Of a stretch of 64,000 bases of DNA, positions 16,800-26,189 are shown piece after piece. The position numbers were made by a program, and so were the translations under genes. Origin of the DNA: MGIIa-L3 sp038150305 (GTDB taxonomy: Archaea; Thermoplasmatota; Poseidoniia; Poseidoniales; Poseidoniaceae). The stretch is from contig JAYOTG010000005.1 in NCBI GenBank assembly GCA_038150305.1, positions 1 to 64,000 of the forward strand. Reading direction: 5' to 3'. The notes under the pieces were generated by a model. It was given only the letters and a program-made list of their open reading frames with translations. It was not told where the DNA came from and did no database searches. Every line of letters begins with the position of its first letter. The stretch's first letter is position 1.

Positions 16800-17273
16800 T
16801 TACGCGAGGAGGTCGGCCTCAGCGACCAAGCCGAGAGCGAGCGGTTCAAGTTCGCCCGTCGCGGGAAGCCCGAGCCGCTCCCGCCCCTCTTGCGTCATCG
16901 TGTGTGGGGCGCATGGCGTGAAACCAAAGCGTGCGAGCAAGGACTCGGTTTCATCGTGGCCAGCCCCCAATCCGACCAACCATCCCTTCGAAGATCCGGC
17001 CTGGAGGCCCACGACGCGAATTGCCTCACCAATGTGGTGGCTCCCTGCAAGGCAGCGCATGAGCTCCGCGCCGAGGGTTCGGCCAACGGCACGACCCCGC
17101 TCCCAACGGCGATGTGCCATGCCCACCGCTGCTGCCAGATGGCGGTCCGAAGCCAAGACGTCGTCAGCAAGCACGACGAAGGTGCCTTTGACCTCCAAGG
17201 CGTCGAGGGCCATCGCGAGTGCACGTGGATCCTCCACTGCAGCACCTTGCCAAGCCACGCAGGCGTGGTCCAT
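16800..17273 (-). CDS. cgi121: KEOPS complex subunit Cgi121
   Basis: Small subunit of the KEOPS complex that makes the t6A modification of tRNA; Cgi121 binds Bud32 and recruits tRNA. The 157-residue length and the helical core match: LADDVLASDRHLAAAVGMAHRRW, then GRTLGAELMRCLAGSHHIGEAIRVVGL, the diagnostic laGsxxIxeAixxxGl motif. The ATG at 17273 gives a protein starting with the expected beta strand; longer starts would run into the end of hel308. It lies 25 bases downstream of hel308 on the same strand. No other KEOPS gene is in the window. Confidence 0.8.
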   Translation of the reverse strand: MDHACVAWQGAAVEDPRALAMALDALEVKGTFVVLADDVLASDRHLAAAVGMAHRRWERGRAVGRTLGAELMRCLAGSHHIGEAIRVVGLQAGSSKGWLVGLGAGHDETESLLARFGFTPCAPHTMTQEGRERLGLPATGELEPLALGLVAEADLLA

Positions 17274-17298
17274 GCCCCAAGGAAGGCACGGCTGCTCA

Positions 17299-19863
17299 TC
17301 AACGCTCCGACGTGCGCTCTCCGGGCAGGGGCTCATCGTCGCTCCGTGCCCGAGGATTCGGTTCGGGCCGCGCTGCAAACCGGGCCGCATCGTCCATCAT
17401 GCGCTGGACAAGCACAGGCCCCCATCCGCGCCAGGCTTCCACGTCCGCACGCAGGCTCGGCGGCATGTTGAGGAGGTCTTCTGGCGTTCGAACCCCCACC
17501 TCTGCAAGTCGGCGCGCACGAAGGCGACCCACATGCCTGACCTTCACAAGCCGGAGCAGGTCAGCACGACACCCGTGGCGAACACGGTGACGCGATTCGT
17601 CGATGAGGCTGGACAAGGCGTGCAGCGCCGATGCGTGGTCGTCATGGAACACGTCATCCGTGGCCAACACCGCTTCACTGGCCGCGAGCAGCCACGCCAT
17701 GAGATCCGTCCTGTGGTGCAGATCGCCCGGAGCAACGTCGTGCACCGACTCGATCTGCCGAAGGGTCTTCTCATCGATCCAAGATTCGAGCAGCCACGCT
17801 GATTTGACGGTCGACAAATCGCGTTCCTGAAAGGGCTCGTCGATGAGCACTTCGTCGGTCACATGCGCATATTTCTTCCACAAATCGGAGTCGCGGTCCA
17901 TGTCCTTGCTCTTGAGCCAAAGGCGGGCAAAATCATTGGTGGAAGCCGCCAAGTGCAGCAGACTGAACACCGTCACTGGAGCGTCGTCGCGGACCAAACG
18001 ACGGACGGCACGTCGCAGCCCTGTCCGCAACACGGAAGCGGATGCAGGATCGAGATAGAGCCGCGTTACCGCTTCGCCCATCGGGGTTGCTTCGTACCTG
18101 GTGGCAGGATCCCGCACATGGCTGACCGTGACGGTGGCTTGTCCCAAGGACGCAGCGGAGGTGAAGCCGAAGGATGGAGGAGACTCGCGCCTCACGGTGG
18201 TGCTTTGGGCGGGTGCTGAAGCGCCCTCCCACAGCAAATCATCGCGACCATGTGCGGGCGCAGCCCAGACGGGAACCTCGTCGTCCCAAACCTCCTCTTC
18301 CTCGCTCAAGACCGGCGGGATGTAACCGGGGTCTGGGTCAAGCCGACGAAGGAAGCGCTCGTCCACCAACCAATCGAGGATGGTTCCGAGGCGTTGCACG
18401 AGTTCACCCGAGGGCCATTGTGTGGCCAGGAAGGTTTTGGAGAAAAAGGACTCAATGTCGCCTCGATGCTCGAGTCGTCCTGCAGAAACGGCTGAAAGCA
18501 CGTGAATGCGCAGGGCAGCTTCGTTCGATAATTTTGAGGTCACGTCTTCGACGGGCCCGTGGAAGTAGTGATCCGCGATACGGTCGGCCACTTCCCAGCC
18601 GTCGGTGCCCTTGCAGAGGACCCAAGCCTCGCCGAAATCATCGTAGCGCGGGCGCCCGGCACGGCCGAGCATCTGCCGCACCTCCATGACGGGCATCGGC
18701 CGGCTTGCACCGTCATCAAATCGCTTGACGTCCCGCACCAACACACGACGGGCAGGCAGGTTGACGCCGGCCGCGAGCGTCGGCGTGGCCACAATGCCCG
18801 CTAAATCGCCTCGCTTGAAGGCCGCTTCGATCGCCCCACGTTGCGCATGGGTCAGGCCCGCGTGGTGGAAGGCCACCCCACCGGACACGCACGTGCGAAG
18901 GGTCTCACCCAGCGTGGTTTGATCCGCGCCTTCGAGCGAGGAGGCCACCCCCTTCAAGCGTTCCAAGCGGTCGGGGTCGTCCTTCGCCAAGCGTCTTCGA
19001 AACCGCTCGGAAAGGCGCTTCGCTTCCGAGACTGCTGACCTGCGTGTGGCGACAAAGATCAGGACTTGGCCGTGCTGATCGGCGACATCGTTCAGGACCG
19101 CCCACGTCGGGTGGGACGTCGGCCCTTCCAGCTTCCTTGGCGCACGCAATTCGTCGTTGTCGGTGGCGTTGGTCTGAATCTTCCTTGGCTCAAGGTGAAG
19201 GTCGTACAAGGTGCTGTATTCCAGAGCCACGGGCCGCCAATTCGAGGTGATCAACGCCGCATCCAGCCAAGCGGCCAAGTCAGGGGCGTTGCCCACGGTG
19301 GCCGAGAGGGCAATGATCTGGGCCTCCGGTCGCAGATGACGAAGGCGAGTCAGGTTGATTTCGAGCGTCGGGCCTCGGCTTGTGTCGTTCAACAGATGGA
19401 ACTCATCGGCCACAATGACGCTGACGTTGGCCATCCTGTCGGGTTTGTTGCGCATCAAGGAATCGAGTTTCTCGGAGGTGCACACTAAGATGTCGCACTC
19501 GTCGATGAGCCGCCGCTCGCCCGTGGCTTCACCGATTCCGAGGCCAACCGTCAACCCGACCGCCTTTGCGAGTTCCACCAATTCGGTGTGCTTCTCGCTC
19601 GCGAGGGCCTTCAGCGGCACGATGTAGACGGCTCGGCTCCCAGGGTGGGTGACCAACAAACGATGGAGGATACCCAAGTAGGCGACAAGCGATTTCCCGC
19701 TTGCGGTCGGGATGGCCACGATGGTGTTGCGCTCAGAAAACACCGCGGGCATGGCCTCGGCTTGTGGGGGATGCAACCGCTCAATGCCCCATGATTCACG
19801 AAGAAAGGTTCGTGCGGCCTCAGGGAGCGGCAAACCCTCGATGCGGTCTGCATCGAGTTCCAT
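17299..19863 (-). CDS. hel308: Hel308-type superfamily 2 DNA helicase
   Basis: Archaeal repair helicase that unwinds stalled forks and D-loops in the 3'-5' direction. The 854-residue protein has the Q-motif region HPPQAEAMPA, Walker A PTASGKS (52-58), the motif Ia PLKALASEK and DEFH in place of the usual DEVH/DEAH (153-156). SATVGN, VATPTLAAGVNLPARRV (motif V) and MLGRAGRPRYDD (motif VI) follow. After the RecA pair come the winged helix and a ratchet region, ending with a helix-hairpin-helix-like RLRARRLAEVGVRTPEDLL and a basic disordered tail. An internal region around 560-600 is longer and more polar than usual. The ATG at 19863 is probably leaderless. Confidence 0.93.
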   Translation of the reverse strand: MELDADRIEGLPLPEAARTFLRESWGIERLHPPQAEAMPAVFSERNTIVAIPTASGKSLVAYLGILHRLLVTHPGSRAVYIVPLKALASEKHTELVELAKAVGLTVGLGIGEATGERRLIDECDILVCTSEKLDSLMRNKPDRMANVSVIVADEFHLLNDTSRGPTLEINLTRLRHLRPEAQIIALSATVGNAPDLAAWLDAALITSNWRPVALEYSTLYDLHLEPRKIQTNATDNDELRAPRKLEGPTSHPTWAVLNDVADQHGQVLIFVATRRSAVSEAKRLSERFRRRLAKDDPDRLERLKGVASSLEGADQTTLGETLRTCVSGGVAFHHAGLTHAQRGAIEAAFKRGDLAGIVATPTLAAGVNLPARRVLVRDVKRFDDGASRPMPVMEVRQMLGRAGRPRYDDFGEAWVLCKGTDGWEVADRIADHYFHGPVEDVTSKLSNEAALRIHVLSAVSAGRLEHRGDIESFFSKTFLATQWPSGELVQRLGTILDWLVDERFLRRLDPDPGYIPPVLSEEEEVWDDEVPVWAAPAHGRDDLLWEGASAPAQSTTVRRESPPSFGFTSAASLGQATVTVSHVRDPATRYEATPMGEAVTRLYLDPASASVLRTGLRRAVRRLVRDDAPVTVFSLLHLAASTNDFARLWLKSKDMDRDSDLWKKYAHVTDEVLIDEPFQERDLSTVKSAWLLESWIDEKTLRQIESVHDVAPGDLHHRTDLMAWLLAASEAVLATDDVFHDDHASALHALSSLIDESRHRVRHGCRADLLRLVKVRHVGRLRARRLAEVGVRTPEDLLNMPPSLRADVEAWRGWGPVLVQRMMDDAARFAARPEPNPRARSDDEPLPGERTSER

Positions 19864-19913
19864 AGGATGTGTGCAACGACGAGAGGACAAAAGGACTGTG
19901 CATCAGCAGCGAC

Positions 19914-20444
19914 ATGCTCAAACGCTCCCTCCGCCGCTCCCGGTGCATGAGCACGCCCGAGGCCGAGGCCGTCGACGAACGCTTGGCCATCTTCGAGGAT
20001 GAAGCCGACATCAACGATTGGATCGAAGTCATGTGCGGTGCAGCCATGGTGCTGCTCGGCTTGTTCCACATGTTCAGCCCCGGTGATTTGGTCGATCCTG
20101 ACACCATGCGGTGGTTCGCCGCCACGGTGACCTCTGCTGGATTGGTGTGGATCGGTCACGGCCTGAAGGACATGGCCGTCAAGGACCTCCGCCGCTCCAT
20201 GGTCATGATGGACCTCAGCGGTGCGGGAGAGCCCGACCACGGCCTCATCCGTGACGTTCTCCTCAACCCTGAAGCCTACCGAGACTTCCTGCTGGACGCC
20301 TACCGCGAAGCATGGGAGGACGGCATCATCACCGAGGACGAGATGGAGGAACTGCGTTCCTTCCAAAGCGCCCTCCGAATCTCCGACGCCGAGATGGAGG
20401 AGATCGCCGAGGAAGCCAAGGACGCCGCTCAATCCCAAGAGTGA
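19914..20444 (+). CDS. small membrane protein with C-terminal helical domain
   Basis: A 176-residue protein I do not recognise. After a basic start (MLKRSLRRSR) and an acidic stretch it has two membrane helices, WIEVMCGAAMVLLGLFHMF and MRWFAATVTSAGLVWIGHGL. A cytoplasmic helical domain rich in acidic residues follows (DGIITEDEMEELRSFQ, then ISDAEMEEIAEEAK), a pattern seen in TerB-like helical modules. The start may be ATG 19914 or ATG 19947. It is divergent from hel308 with only about 50 bases between starts. Its 3' end overlaps the opposing membrane-protein gene by 16 bases. Confidence 0.65.
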   Translation: MLKRSLRRSRCMSTPEAEAVDERLAIFEDEADINDWIEVMCGAAMVLLGLFHMFSPGDLVDPDTMRWFAATVTSAGLVWIGHGLKDMAVKDLRRSMVMMDLSGAGEPDHGLIRDVLLNPEAYRDFLLDAYREAWEDGIITEDEMEELRSFQSALRISDAEMEEIAEEAKDAAQSQE

Positions 20445-22426
20445 AGCTCGCCGAGCATTCGCTCAGCCAAGCGTTCCGCGTCTGACCTCCGCCGATGCTC
20501 AAGGCGTGCACCGGCCCCGAGCATGACGACGCCGAGCAGTGTGAGCAGACCGGGCATGCTGAGGAAGGACCCTGCGGACGTGATGCCGTCATGATTCGGA
20601 AGGTCTGAGCTCTGAAGGCCAGAGGCCGCCACGAAGCGAACGTCGAGGAGATCGAGGTCACAGTCGCACAACGAGACGGCGATGCGTTGTGGAAGCAGAG
20701 CGTCTTGGAGCACCGACCATGAACCCGCATCGATGGATGCCGGACGGGTCCCCCAAGCCGGAGCGGTCACCGAGCCAGAGGCCGCGGTGTCGACCATCGG
20801 CGTCCTGAGGTGAACCACGCTGCTGGACGGACGTTCATCGGTGACCAGCAAGGCCTCCAAAGCGATCAAATCGAGGAGCAAGGAACGCCCAGCGAGGAGC
20901 ACGAAGCGTTGGACATGGTCGGCCTCTGGGCCACCTGCACCACCTTCCTTGGCGACGTGCGCGAAGATGCGTTCGTCGAGCCGGAGGTCATCCAATCCCT
21001 CTGGATGAAGTTGGTAACGGCCGTCTTCGAGCGGGGTCGCAGATTGTATGACGAGACGAACGTGAAGTTCTTCCCCGTTCAACCGTCCAAAGGTTGCACC
21101 TGAATGCGTCACGAGGGTCGACTCTGGAACCCCGGGGTGCGCGACGTCCCAAAGCTGGGCCAAGCGCTCGTCGATGAGACCGTCAAGGTCCAATTCACCG
21201 TCTTGCTGGACGGCGGTTGAGGCGGAGATGAGGGGGTTGAACACGCCACCGAGGAGGATGAGCACAAGACCGGGCACGCTGAGACCAAAACGCACGGTCC
21301 ACGAGGTCGTGCGGCGCGTAAACTCGAGCAACCCCACGCACAACAGCATCACGCCAGGCAAGGCGCGCAAACCACTGGGCGGCTCCGACAGGGATTCCTC
21401 GGGCCCGACACCTTCGACTTGACCACCTCCTGCAGGGTACAGCCCTTCACCGGTGAAGCCGCTGGGGTCGACAGGACCCATGCCCTCGAAGCTCAGCAAT
21501 CCAGCCCACACATAGGGCTGAAAGCGGTCGTTTTGGCCTTCGAGGCAAAGCGTTGCTTCGCCTTCCTGCAAAGCGCGCCATCGGTAACGTGTGAGGGTCC
21601 CGTCATCGTCGGCGACCACTTCAACCTCTGGTGTTGGCGCCATCAGCCCGTTGGAAAGACGGAGTTCAGGTTGCGCGGACTGTTGCTGAAGTTCGAGCGG
21701 AACGACGTCCCACGTGATGAGCACCCGCAAGGCTTCGTGGGTCTCGATGTTGAAGCTGAAGCAGTCGGATTCACCGCCGACCAGGGCACCGTCATGGGCG
21801 CCCTCAAACTCCACCGCTGCGGGTGAACTCCGGGAACTTGGTTCGTCCACGTCAGCAGCATCAGGGTCCGCCGACCATGCGACGTCCATCTCAAAAGTGG
21901 AATCACCGTAGAGGTGGAGGGTCCAACTGGCGATTCGATCGACGGAGAAACTGAGCAGAAGCCGTGCCCCGTCGCCTGGCCACATCACGCGCCCGTCGTC
22001 CAAATCCAACTCCACCTCGTCCTCGCTGTATGCGGGCCAAGCACTCCCGTCATTTGCCTCCATGGTCCACGAGGTGGACCCGTCGCCGTGGACCAGCGTC
22101 ATGGTCACATCAGGCCACGTCAGTCGTGTGGGGTCGTCGTCAAACCGGAGGTCGACCTCGATGTTTTCCAACCGTTCGGGCAACAGCGCCAGTTCATCTT
22201 GAGCAGGGTAGAGCTCAAACTCAAACAACACCCGCTCGGGCGAGAAAGGCGTGCCTTGGCTTTGCCCGGAGACTTCATCCTCGCCGGATGGGACGATCGT
22301 GAGGCGGCAGTCACCCTCCGCCAGACAGGAGAGGTGTTGCACATCGTCTTCCATCTGGAAGCTTGCAGAAGCCAAAGGCAGCGACAAGACCGCCACCATC
22401 GCGACCACAAGAAGGGCCAGCCTCAT
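20429..22426 (-). CDS. exported/membrane protein of unknown function with PPC-like domain
   Basis: A 665-residue protein with an N-terminal signal sequence (MRLALLVVAMVAVLSLPLASA) and extracellular beta-rich domains. Around residues 225-330 a segment (ESDCFSFNIETHEALRVLI, later GEATLCLEG) resembles bacterial pre-peptidase C-terminal domains. Two membrane helices lie near 370-430 (ALPGVMLLCVGLLEF; SVPGLVLILLGGVFNPLI) and one near the C terminus (MPGLLTLLGVVMLGAG), with a basic cytoplasmic tail. The ATG at 22426 overlaps the stop of the SprT-like gene (ATGA). It probably acts at the cell surface; its job is unknown. Confidence 0.7.
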   Translation of the reverse strand: MRLALLVVAMVAVLSLPLASASFQMEDDVQHLSCLAEGDCRLTIVPSGEDEVSGQSQGTPFSPERVLFEFELYPAQDELALLPERLENIEVDLRFDDDPTRLTWPDVTMTLVHGDGSTSWTMEANDGSAWPAYSEDEVELDLDDGRVMWPGDGARLLLSFSVDRIASWTLHLYGDSTFEMDVAWSADPDAADVDEPSSRSSPAAVEFEGAHDGALVGGESDCFSFNIETHEALRVLITWDVVPLELQQQSAQPELRLSNGLMAPTPEVEVVADDDGTLTRYRWRALQEGEATLCLEGQNDRFQPYVWAGLLSFEGMGPVDPSGFTGEGLYPAGGGQVEGVGPEESLSEPPSGLRALPGVMLLCVGLLEFTRRTTSWTVRFGLSVPGLVLILLGGVFNPLISASTAVQQDGELDLDGLIDERLAQLWDVAHPGVPESTLVTHSGATFGRLNGEELHVRLVIQSATPLEDGRYQLHPEGLDDLRLDERIFAHVAKEGGAGGPEADHVQRFVLLAGRSLLLDLIALEALLVTDERPSSSVVHLRTPMVDTAASGSVTAPAWGTRPASIDAGSWSVLQDALLPQRIAVSLCDCDLDLLDVRFVAASGLQSSDLPNHDGITSAGSFLSMPGLLTLLGVVMLGAGARLEHRRRSDAERLAERMLGELHSWD

Positions 22427-22974
22427 GCACTCACCCCTTGGGCGGGCACGTCCTGAAGCACCTGCCCGCACCTGCGGCAAAGGTAACGCCCGTTGGCGCG
22501 GCGCTGTCGTGCATGTTTCACGTCGCATCCTGAGCACGTCCACCACCAACGGGCAGAGGCCATGTGCAGCATGTTGGCGAAGGCCTCGGCCCCTCCATCC
22601 TTGGCGGGGCTTGGCCACGAGGATTCCCACCGGCGGAACGCAGCATCATGCCTGCGGTGACCGGTGGCGTGAATCAGTTCGTGGTGCAGGACAAAACACG
22701 CATACGGCCACCACTCGGGCGTCAACAAGGCGGGGTGAAGGTCGATCACGCGGACTTCGTGTGGTCGTAATCGATCTGGGCGGGCGCCTCGAACCCATCG
22801 CGTGACGCCATGCCGACGAACGGTGCCCCGTCGCAGGACGCCGAGTGGAATGCGCCGGAGTTGGTCCAGGTCACGGCCCTGCCAGGCGCCCATGTCCTCC
22901 ATGGCCGCGAAAACCTCGTCTTGGAGCGCCTCAAGCAGGCGCGATTGCTCCAAGCTCGGGCGCAAGCAGACCAC
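22423..22974 (-). CDS. SprT-like zinc metallopeptidase-domain protein
   Basis: The 183-residue protein contains HHELIHATGH (about residues 97-106), the HExxH site of the SprT/Spartan-like family, followed by HDAAFRRW. The C-terminal zinc ribbon (CSGC and CRRC, about 145-170) is as in SprT proteins. Eukaryotic Spartan clears DNA-protein crosslinks; the role of archaeal SprT-like proteins is not established. The start is a GTG at 22974, four bases after the thioesterase stop with a GAGGGG site. It sits between a thioesterase and a membrane protein, with stop-start coupling to the latter. Confidence 0.82.
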   Translation of the reverse strand: MVCLRPSLEQSRLLEALQDEVFAAMEDMGAWQGRDLDQLRRIPLGVLRRGTVRRHGVTRWVRGARPDRLRPHEVRVIDLHPALLTPEWWPYACFVLHHELIHATGHRRHDAAFRRWESSWPSPAKDGGAEAFANMLHMASARWWWTCSGCDVKHARQRRANGRYLCRRCGQVLQDVPAQGVSA

Positions 22975-22977
22975 CCC

Positions 22978-23448
22978 TCACGACCAGCGATGGTACGCAG
23001 GATGGCCTTCCTTCACGGCGACGAACAGGCCGTCACCTTCTGCGCACCGCTTCCCATCGGCTTCGAGCGCCATCTCCACCCACGCCTTTCTTCCTTCGAT
23101 CTTGGTCACGCGGGCCGTCACGCGCAGGTCCGTGTCCATGGGCGTGGGCCTGAGCAAGCGGACGGAGTAGGAGGCGGTCACGGTGCATGGAATCTCCTCC
23201 GTGCCGCTGGCGTCCATGAGCCCAACCGCAGCCGCCCAGTTGCCATGACAATCGAGCAAGGTCCCGATGATGCCCCCGTTAACCATGCCAGGGAAGGCAT
23301 GGTGATGCGCTTCTGGTCGAAACACGGCCACCAACTCGTCGCCCTCGCGGTACGAATCGATCTGCAGACCGTGGGGGTTGGCGGGGCCGCACCCATAGCA
23401 AATCGACCTGGGAGCGTAGGTGCGCTGAACACCCTGCGTGGAAGCCAT
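22978..23448 (-). CDS. PaaI-type hotdog thioesterase
   Basis: A 156-residue hotdog-fold protein of the acyl-CoA thioesterase type. It begins with the conserved CYGCGPANPHGL. PGMVNGGIIGTLLDCHGNWAA (helix and catalytic loop region) follows, then the beta-strand segments VTASYSVRLLRPTPM and RVTARVTKIEGRKAWVEM. Substrates of this group are usually CoA thioesters of aromatic or fatty acids; the specific one cannot be read from sequence. First gene of a unit continuing into the SprT-like gene. Confidence 0.85.
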   Translation of the reverse strand: MASTQGVQRTYAPRSICYGCGPANPHGLQIDSYREGDELVAVFRPEAHHHAFPGMVNGGIIGTLLDCHGNWAAAVGLMDASGTEEIPCTVTASYSVRLLRPTPMDTDLRVTARVTKIEGRKAWVEMALEADGKRCAEGDGLFVAVKEGHPAYHRWS

Positions 23449-23524
23449 GCATCACGATGGAGAAGGGGGGCCTTTCAGATGTGCGCATACCACCATTGAT
23501 GAACGGCCTGTCCAAGCACGAACC

Positions 23525-24853
23525 GTGCCCGGTCAGAAGAAGCGACGGGTCATCAAGACCGCGCACGAGATTCCCAAGCGGCGCAAGCGGGCCATCGAGG
23601 AAGCCTTGGCCGCCCATGAGCCCAGCAACAATCCCGATTGGGACCGCGGTGCGGAATGGGGCCCGCTGCGCTTCATGCGAAAGAAAATCACGCCTGGAGC
23701 CTTCCGAACAGTGCACGTGCCGTTGCTCAACGTCAGCATGGGTGACCAATGGCCCATTCCAGTCACGGTGTTCCATGGCAGCAGGCCAGGTCCGACCATC
23801 AACGTCCTCGGCGCGGTGCACGGGGACGAATTGACGGGACCAAGCGCCTGCACGCACCTGCTCTCGACGAAATTCACCGAACCGGGGGGCGCCCTTGACC
23901 CGTCGACGATGGCAGGCACCCTCCGCATCATTCCCGTGGTCAACCTCCCAGGCTTCCGCGCCAAATCGCGCTACTTGCCTGACGGACGTGATTTGAACCG
24001 AAGTTTTCCCGGAAATGCCACGTCGAACACCACGCGGCGTGTGGCCCATCAGCTGTGGACGACGCTCATGGAAGACGCAGACGCCATCATCGACATCCAC
24101 ACCGCTGCTAAGGGCCGCTCCAACATGCCACAACTCCGCGTCGATCTCGCGCATCCGTCGTCGTACCTCTTGGCCAAAGCCTTCGGCGCTGAGGTCGTGC
24201 TCGATTCCCAACCGCCCCGAGGCAGCCTCAGGCGAGCCGCAAACGAGGAGGGCATTCCATGCATCACCTTCGAAGGCGGTGCTGCAGACACCCTGCAGCA
24301 AACGGCGGTGAAGGTCGCCTTCGAGGGCACCCTCAACGTGCTGCGCTCGCTGAAGATGATCCCCGGCCGGCCTGCCCGGCCGGCCTTCCGACTGCTGGCC
24401 TCCGGCTCACGTTGGCTGAGGGCCAGCGAAGGCGGGCTGCTCGACGTCTTCGTCCGTGAAGGGACCATGATGCGCGAGGGCGAAGTCGTCGCCACCATCT
24501 CGGATCCAGGTTCACCTGGCATGTCCGTTGACCTTGTCGCGCCAGAGGACGGACTGATGATTTCCATCGCCACGAATCCCTTCGTGACCGCGGGCATGCC
24601 GGTGGGTCACTTCCTTCCTTTGACCAAACACAGCGCCTTGGTCGGACGTCACGTAGACGATGAAGGAAGGCTCCAGATGGCCGCCGCGAAAGGCGACCCG
24701 ATTTGGCGAGAAGAGCAAGACGTCGAAGAGGTGACGGTCGAGGAATCCACCTCAAAAGAGGCAGAATGGGTGACCGCCGTGTTCGACCTTGAGCACGAGG
24801 AGAAAGGGGAGGCCGACGGCGGCCCTGCACAGGATCAGGAACTCGATTCGTAA
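23525..24853 (+). CDS. succinylglutamate desuccinylase/aspartoacylase family deacylase
   Basis: Zinc-dependent M14-like deacylase of the AstE/AspA group, 442 residues from the GTG at 23525. The zinc motif AVHGDELTGP (HxxE, about residue 98), then RDLNRSFPG and the second zinc histidine in DIHTAAKG are all present. A C-terminal beta-barrel-like domain (SEGGLLDVFVREGTMMREG, a biotinyl-like hammerhead) and an acidic tail follow. The physiological substrate is unknown; relatives act on N-acyl amino acids or trim peptides. The start is uncertain; ATG 23447 would overlap the divergent thioesterase gene. The 3' end overlaps the opposing gene by 19 bases. Confidence 0.85.
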   Translation: MPGQKKRRVIKTAHEIPKRRKRAIEEALAAHEPSNNPDWDRGAEWGPLRFMRKKITPGAFRTVHVPLLNVSMGDQWPIPVTVFHGSRPGPTINVLGAVHGDELTGPSACTHLLSTKFTEPGGALDPSTMAGTLRIIPVVNLPGFRAKSRYLPDGRDLNRSFPGNATSNTTRRVAHQLWTTLMEDADAIIDIHTAAKGRSNMPQLRVDLAHPSSYLLAKAFGAEVVLDSQPPRGSLRRAANEEGIPCITFEGGAADTLQQTAVKVAFEGTLNVLRSLKMIPGRPARPAFRLLASGSRWLRASEGGLLDVFVREGTMMREGEVVATISDPGSPGMSVDLVAPEDGLMISIATNPFVTAGMPVGHFLPLTKHSALVGRHVDDEGRLQMAAAKGDPIWREEQDVEEVTVEESTSKEAEWVTAVFDLEHEEKGEADGGPAQDQELDS

Positions 24854-26102
24854 GCCGCAATGGCCGCTTCGACTTCGTCGTCTTCCATCAGGCGGCGTTG
24901 CGACTTGGCGACGTCGAACAAGTGGGCGACGAGGTCGTCGCTGGCTTCACGCCCGCGCTGCTCAAGCCAGTGAATGATGTTAGAGCGCCCCGCCATGTGG
25001 CCGATACGAATGACCTGCTGGAGGCCGAAGTCACCCGCTGGAACACCGCTATAGACACGGTCAGCAAGCCAATGGTCACCCTTGCGCATGGCCTTGATGA
25101 CCGCGGAGGCGTGGACGCCCGTTCCTGTCTCGAACGCATCGTTCCCGAATACGGGGTAGTTGCGAGGGAGGGGCACGCCGGTGTAGGCGTGGGCTTTCTG
25201 CACGTATTCACCGAGGAGCGTCAGGTCGTTGTCGATGGCGCCCATGAGCTTGAGGTTGACCAAGGTCTGGTCCAAGGGCGCGTTGCCTGATCGCTCGCCA
25301 AGACCGAGGGCCGTCCCGTGAATGACGTCTGCACCGGCTTGAACGGCCGCGAGGTTGTTCGCAACGCCAAGGCCGCGGTCTTGGTGGCCGTGCCAGTTGA
25401 CTTCGATCTCTGAGCGCTGGAAACCCGCGTCCTTGATGACGTGCTCGTCAATGAAGTTGAGCAGGCTTCGGACGCCGTCGGGCGTGACGTGCCCGCAGGT
25501 GTCGCACACGCAGAGCCTGCGAACGCCCAACTCAAGGGCGCGCTGATACACCTGAACGATGTCTTCCGGCTTGGAACGGGTCGTGTCCTCGGTCACGAAC
25601 NNNNNNNNNNCACCGGGATGTCTTGTTCGACCGCGAAACCGACCGCACCTTCCATGGTGTTGAGCAACTTCTCCATGGTCCAGTTCTCGGCGTACATGCG
25701 GATGGGGCTCGTGCCGAGGAAGGCAGAGGCCTGGATGTCCATGCCGTGCTTGGCCTGAAGGTCAACCAAGGGTTCGATGTCCGACACGACCGTGCGCACA
25801 GCACATCCGGGCTGAATGGCGTAATCGTTCTCGCTGATGTGACTGAGCATCGCGTCGATGTGGTCGATGTGGAACGGACCCGCTCCGGGGAGGCCAAGAT
25901 CGACCCGCTGCAGGCCAAGCTGCTCCATGTAATCGAGCAATTCCTTCTTCTGTTCGATCGAGGGGTTCAACGCTGACGGGCTCTGCAAGCCGTCCCGCAA
26001 GGTCTCGTCGTCGAACCAAATCTCGTGCGGGTGACGGCTCGCATCGCGAGAAAACTCGCCGTCTGTGACGTTCCAATCGTGGATAAGACGTGTTTCGTCC
26101 AT
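24835..26102 (-). CDS. isopropylmalate/homocitrate/citramalate synthase family protein, interrupted by assembly gap
   Basis: DRE-TIM (HMGL-like) acyltransferase that condenses acetyl-CoA with a 2-oxoacid. The N-terminal part (from ATG 26102, site GGGAGGTGA) has DDETLRDGLQSP, the metal and catalytic motif. The C-terminal part continues with FVTEDTTRS, CDTCGHVTPDG, NWHGHQDRGLG with the zinc ligands, and LGERSGNAPLDQ. Ten Ns at 25601-25610 split the frame. Family spacing needs only about one residue between DIPV and FVTEDTT, so two real bases (an NNG codon, perhaps ATG) would restore it. The protein is about 420 residues and lacks the LeuA regulatory domain. Substrate specificity is not resolved. 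Confidence 0.88.
25601..25610. other. 10-N assembly gap inside a coding sequence
   Basis: Ten consecutive N characters lie in the middle of the isopropylmalate-synthase-family gene. The length is probably a placeholder, since ten bases would put the two halves out of frame whereas two (or two plus a multiple of three) would join them. Confidence 0.95.
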
Positions 26103-26189
26103 GCTTTCACCTCCCGTCGACGACGTGCGACGCGGTGCTACTGCCAACCCGCGGGAGGGTTTGAAGTCGTCGGAGGAACCACGGCGCGG

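Noticed and set aside
25532..25918. Apparent frameshift or pseudogene in the isopropylmalate-synthase-family gene
   Set aside because: The break coincides with ten Ns; both halves are conserved and two missing bases restore the frame, so it is an assembly gap.
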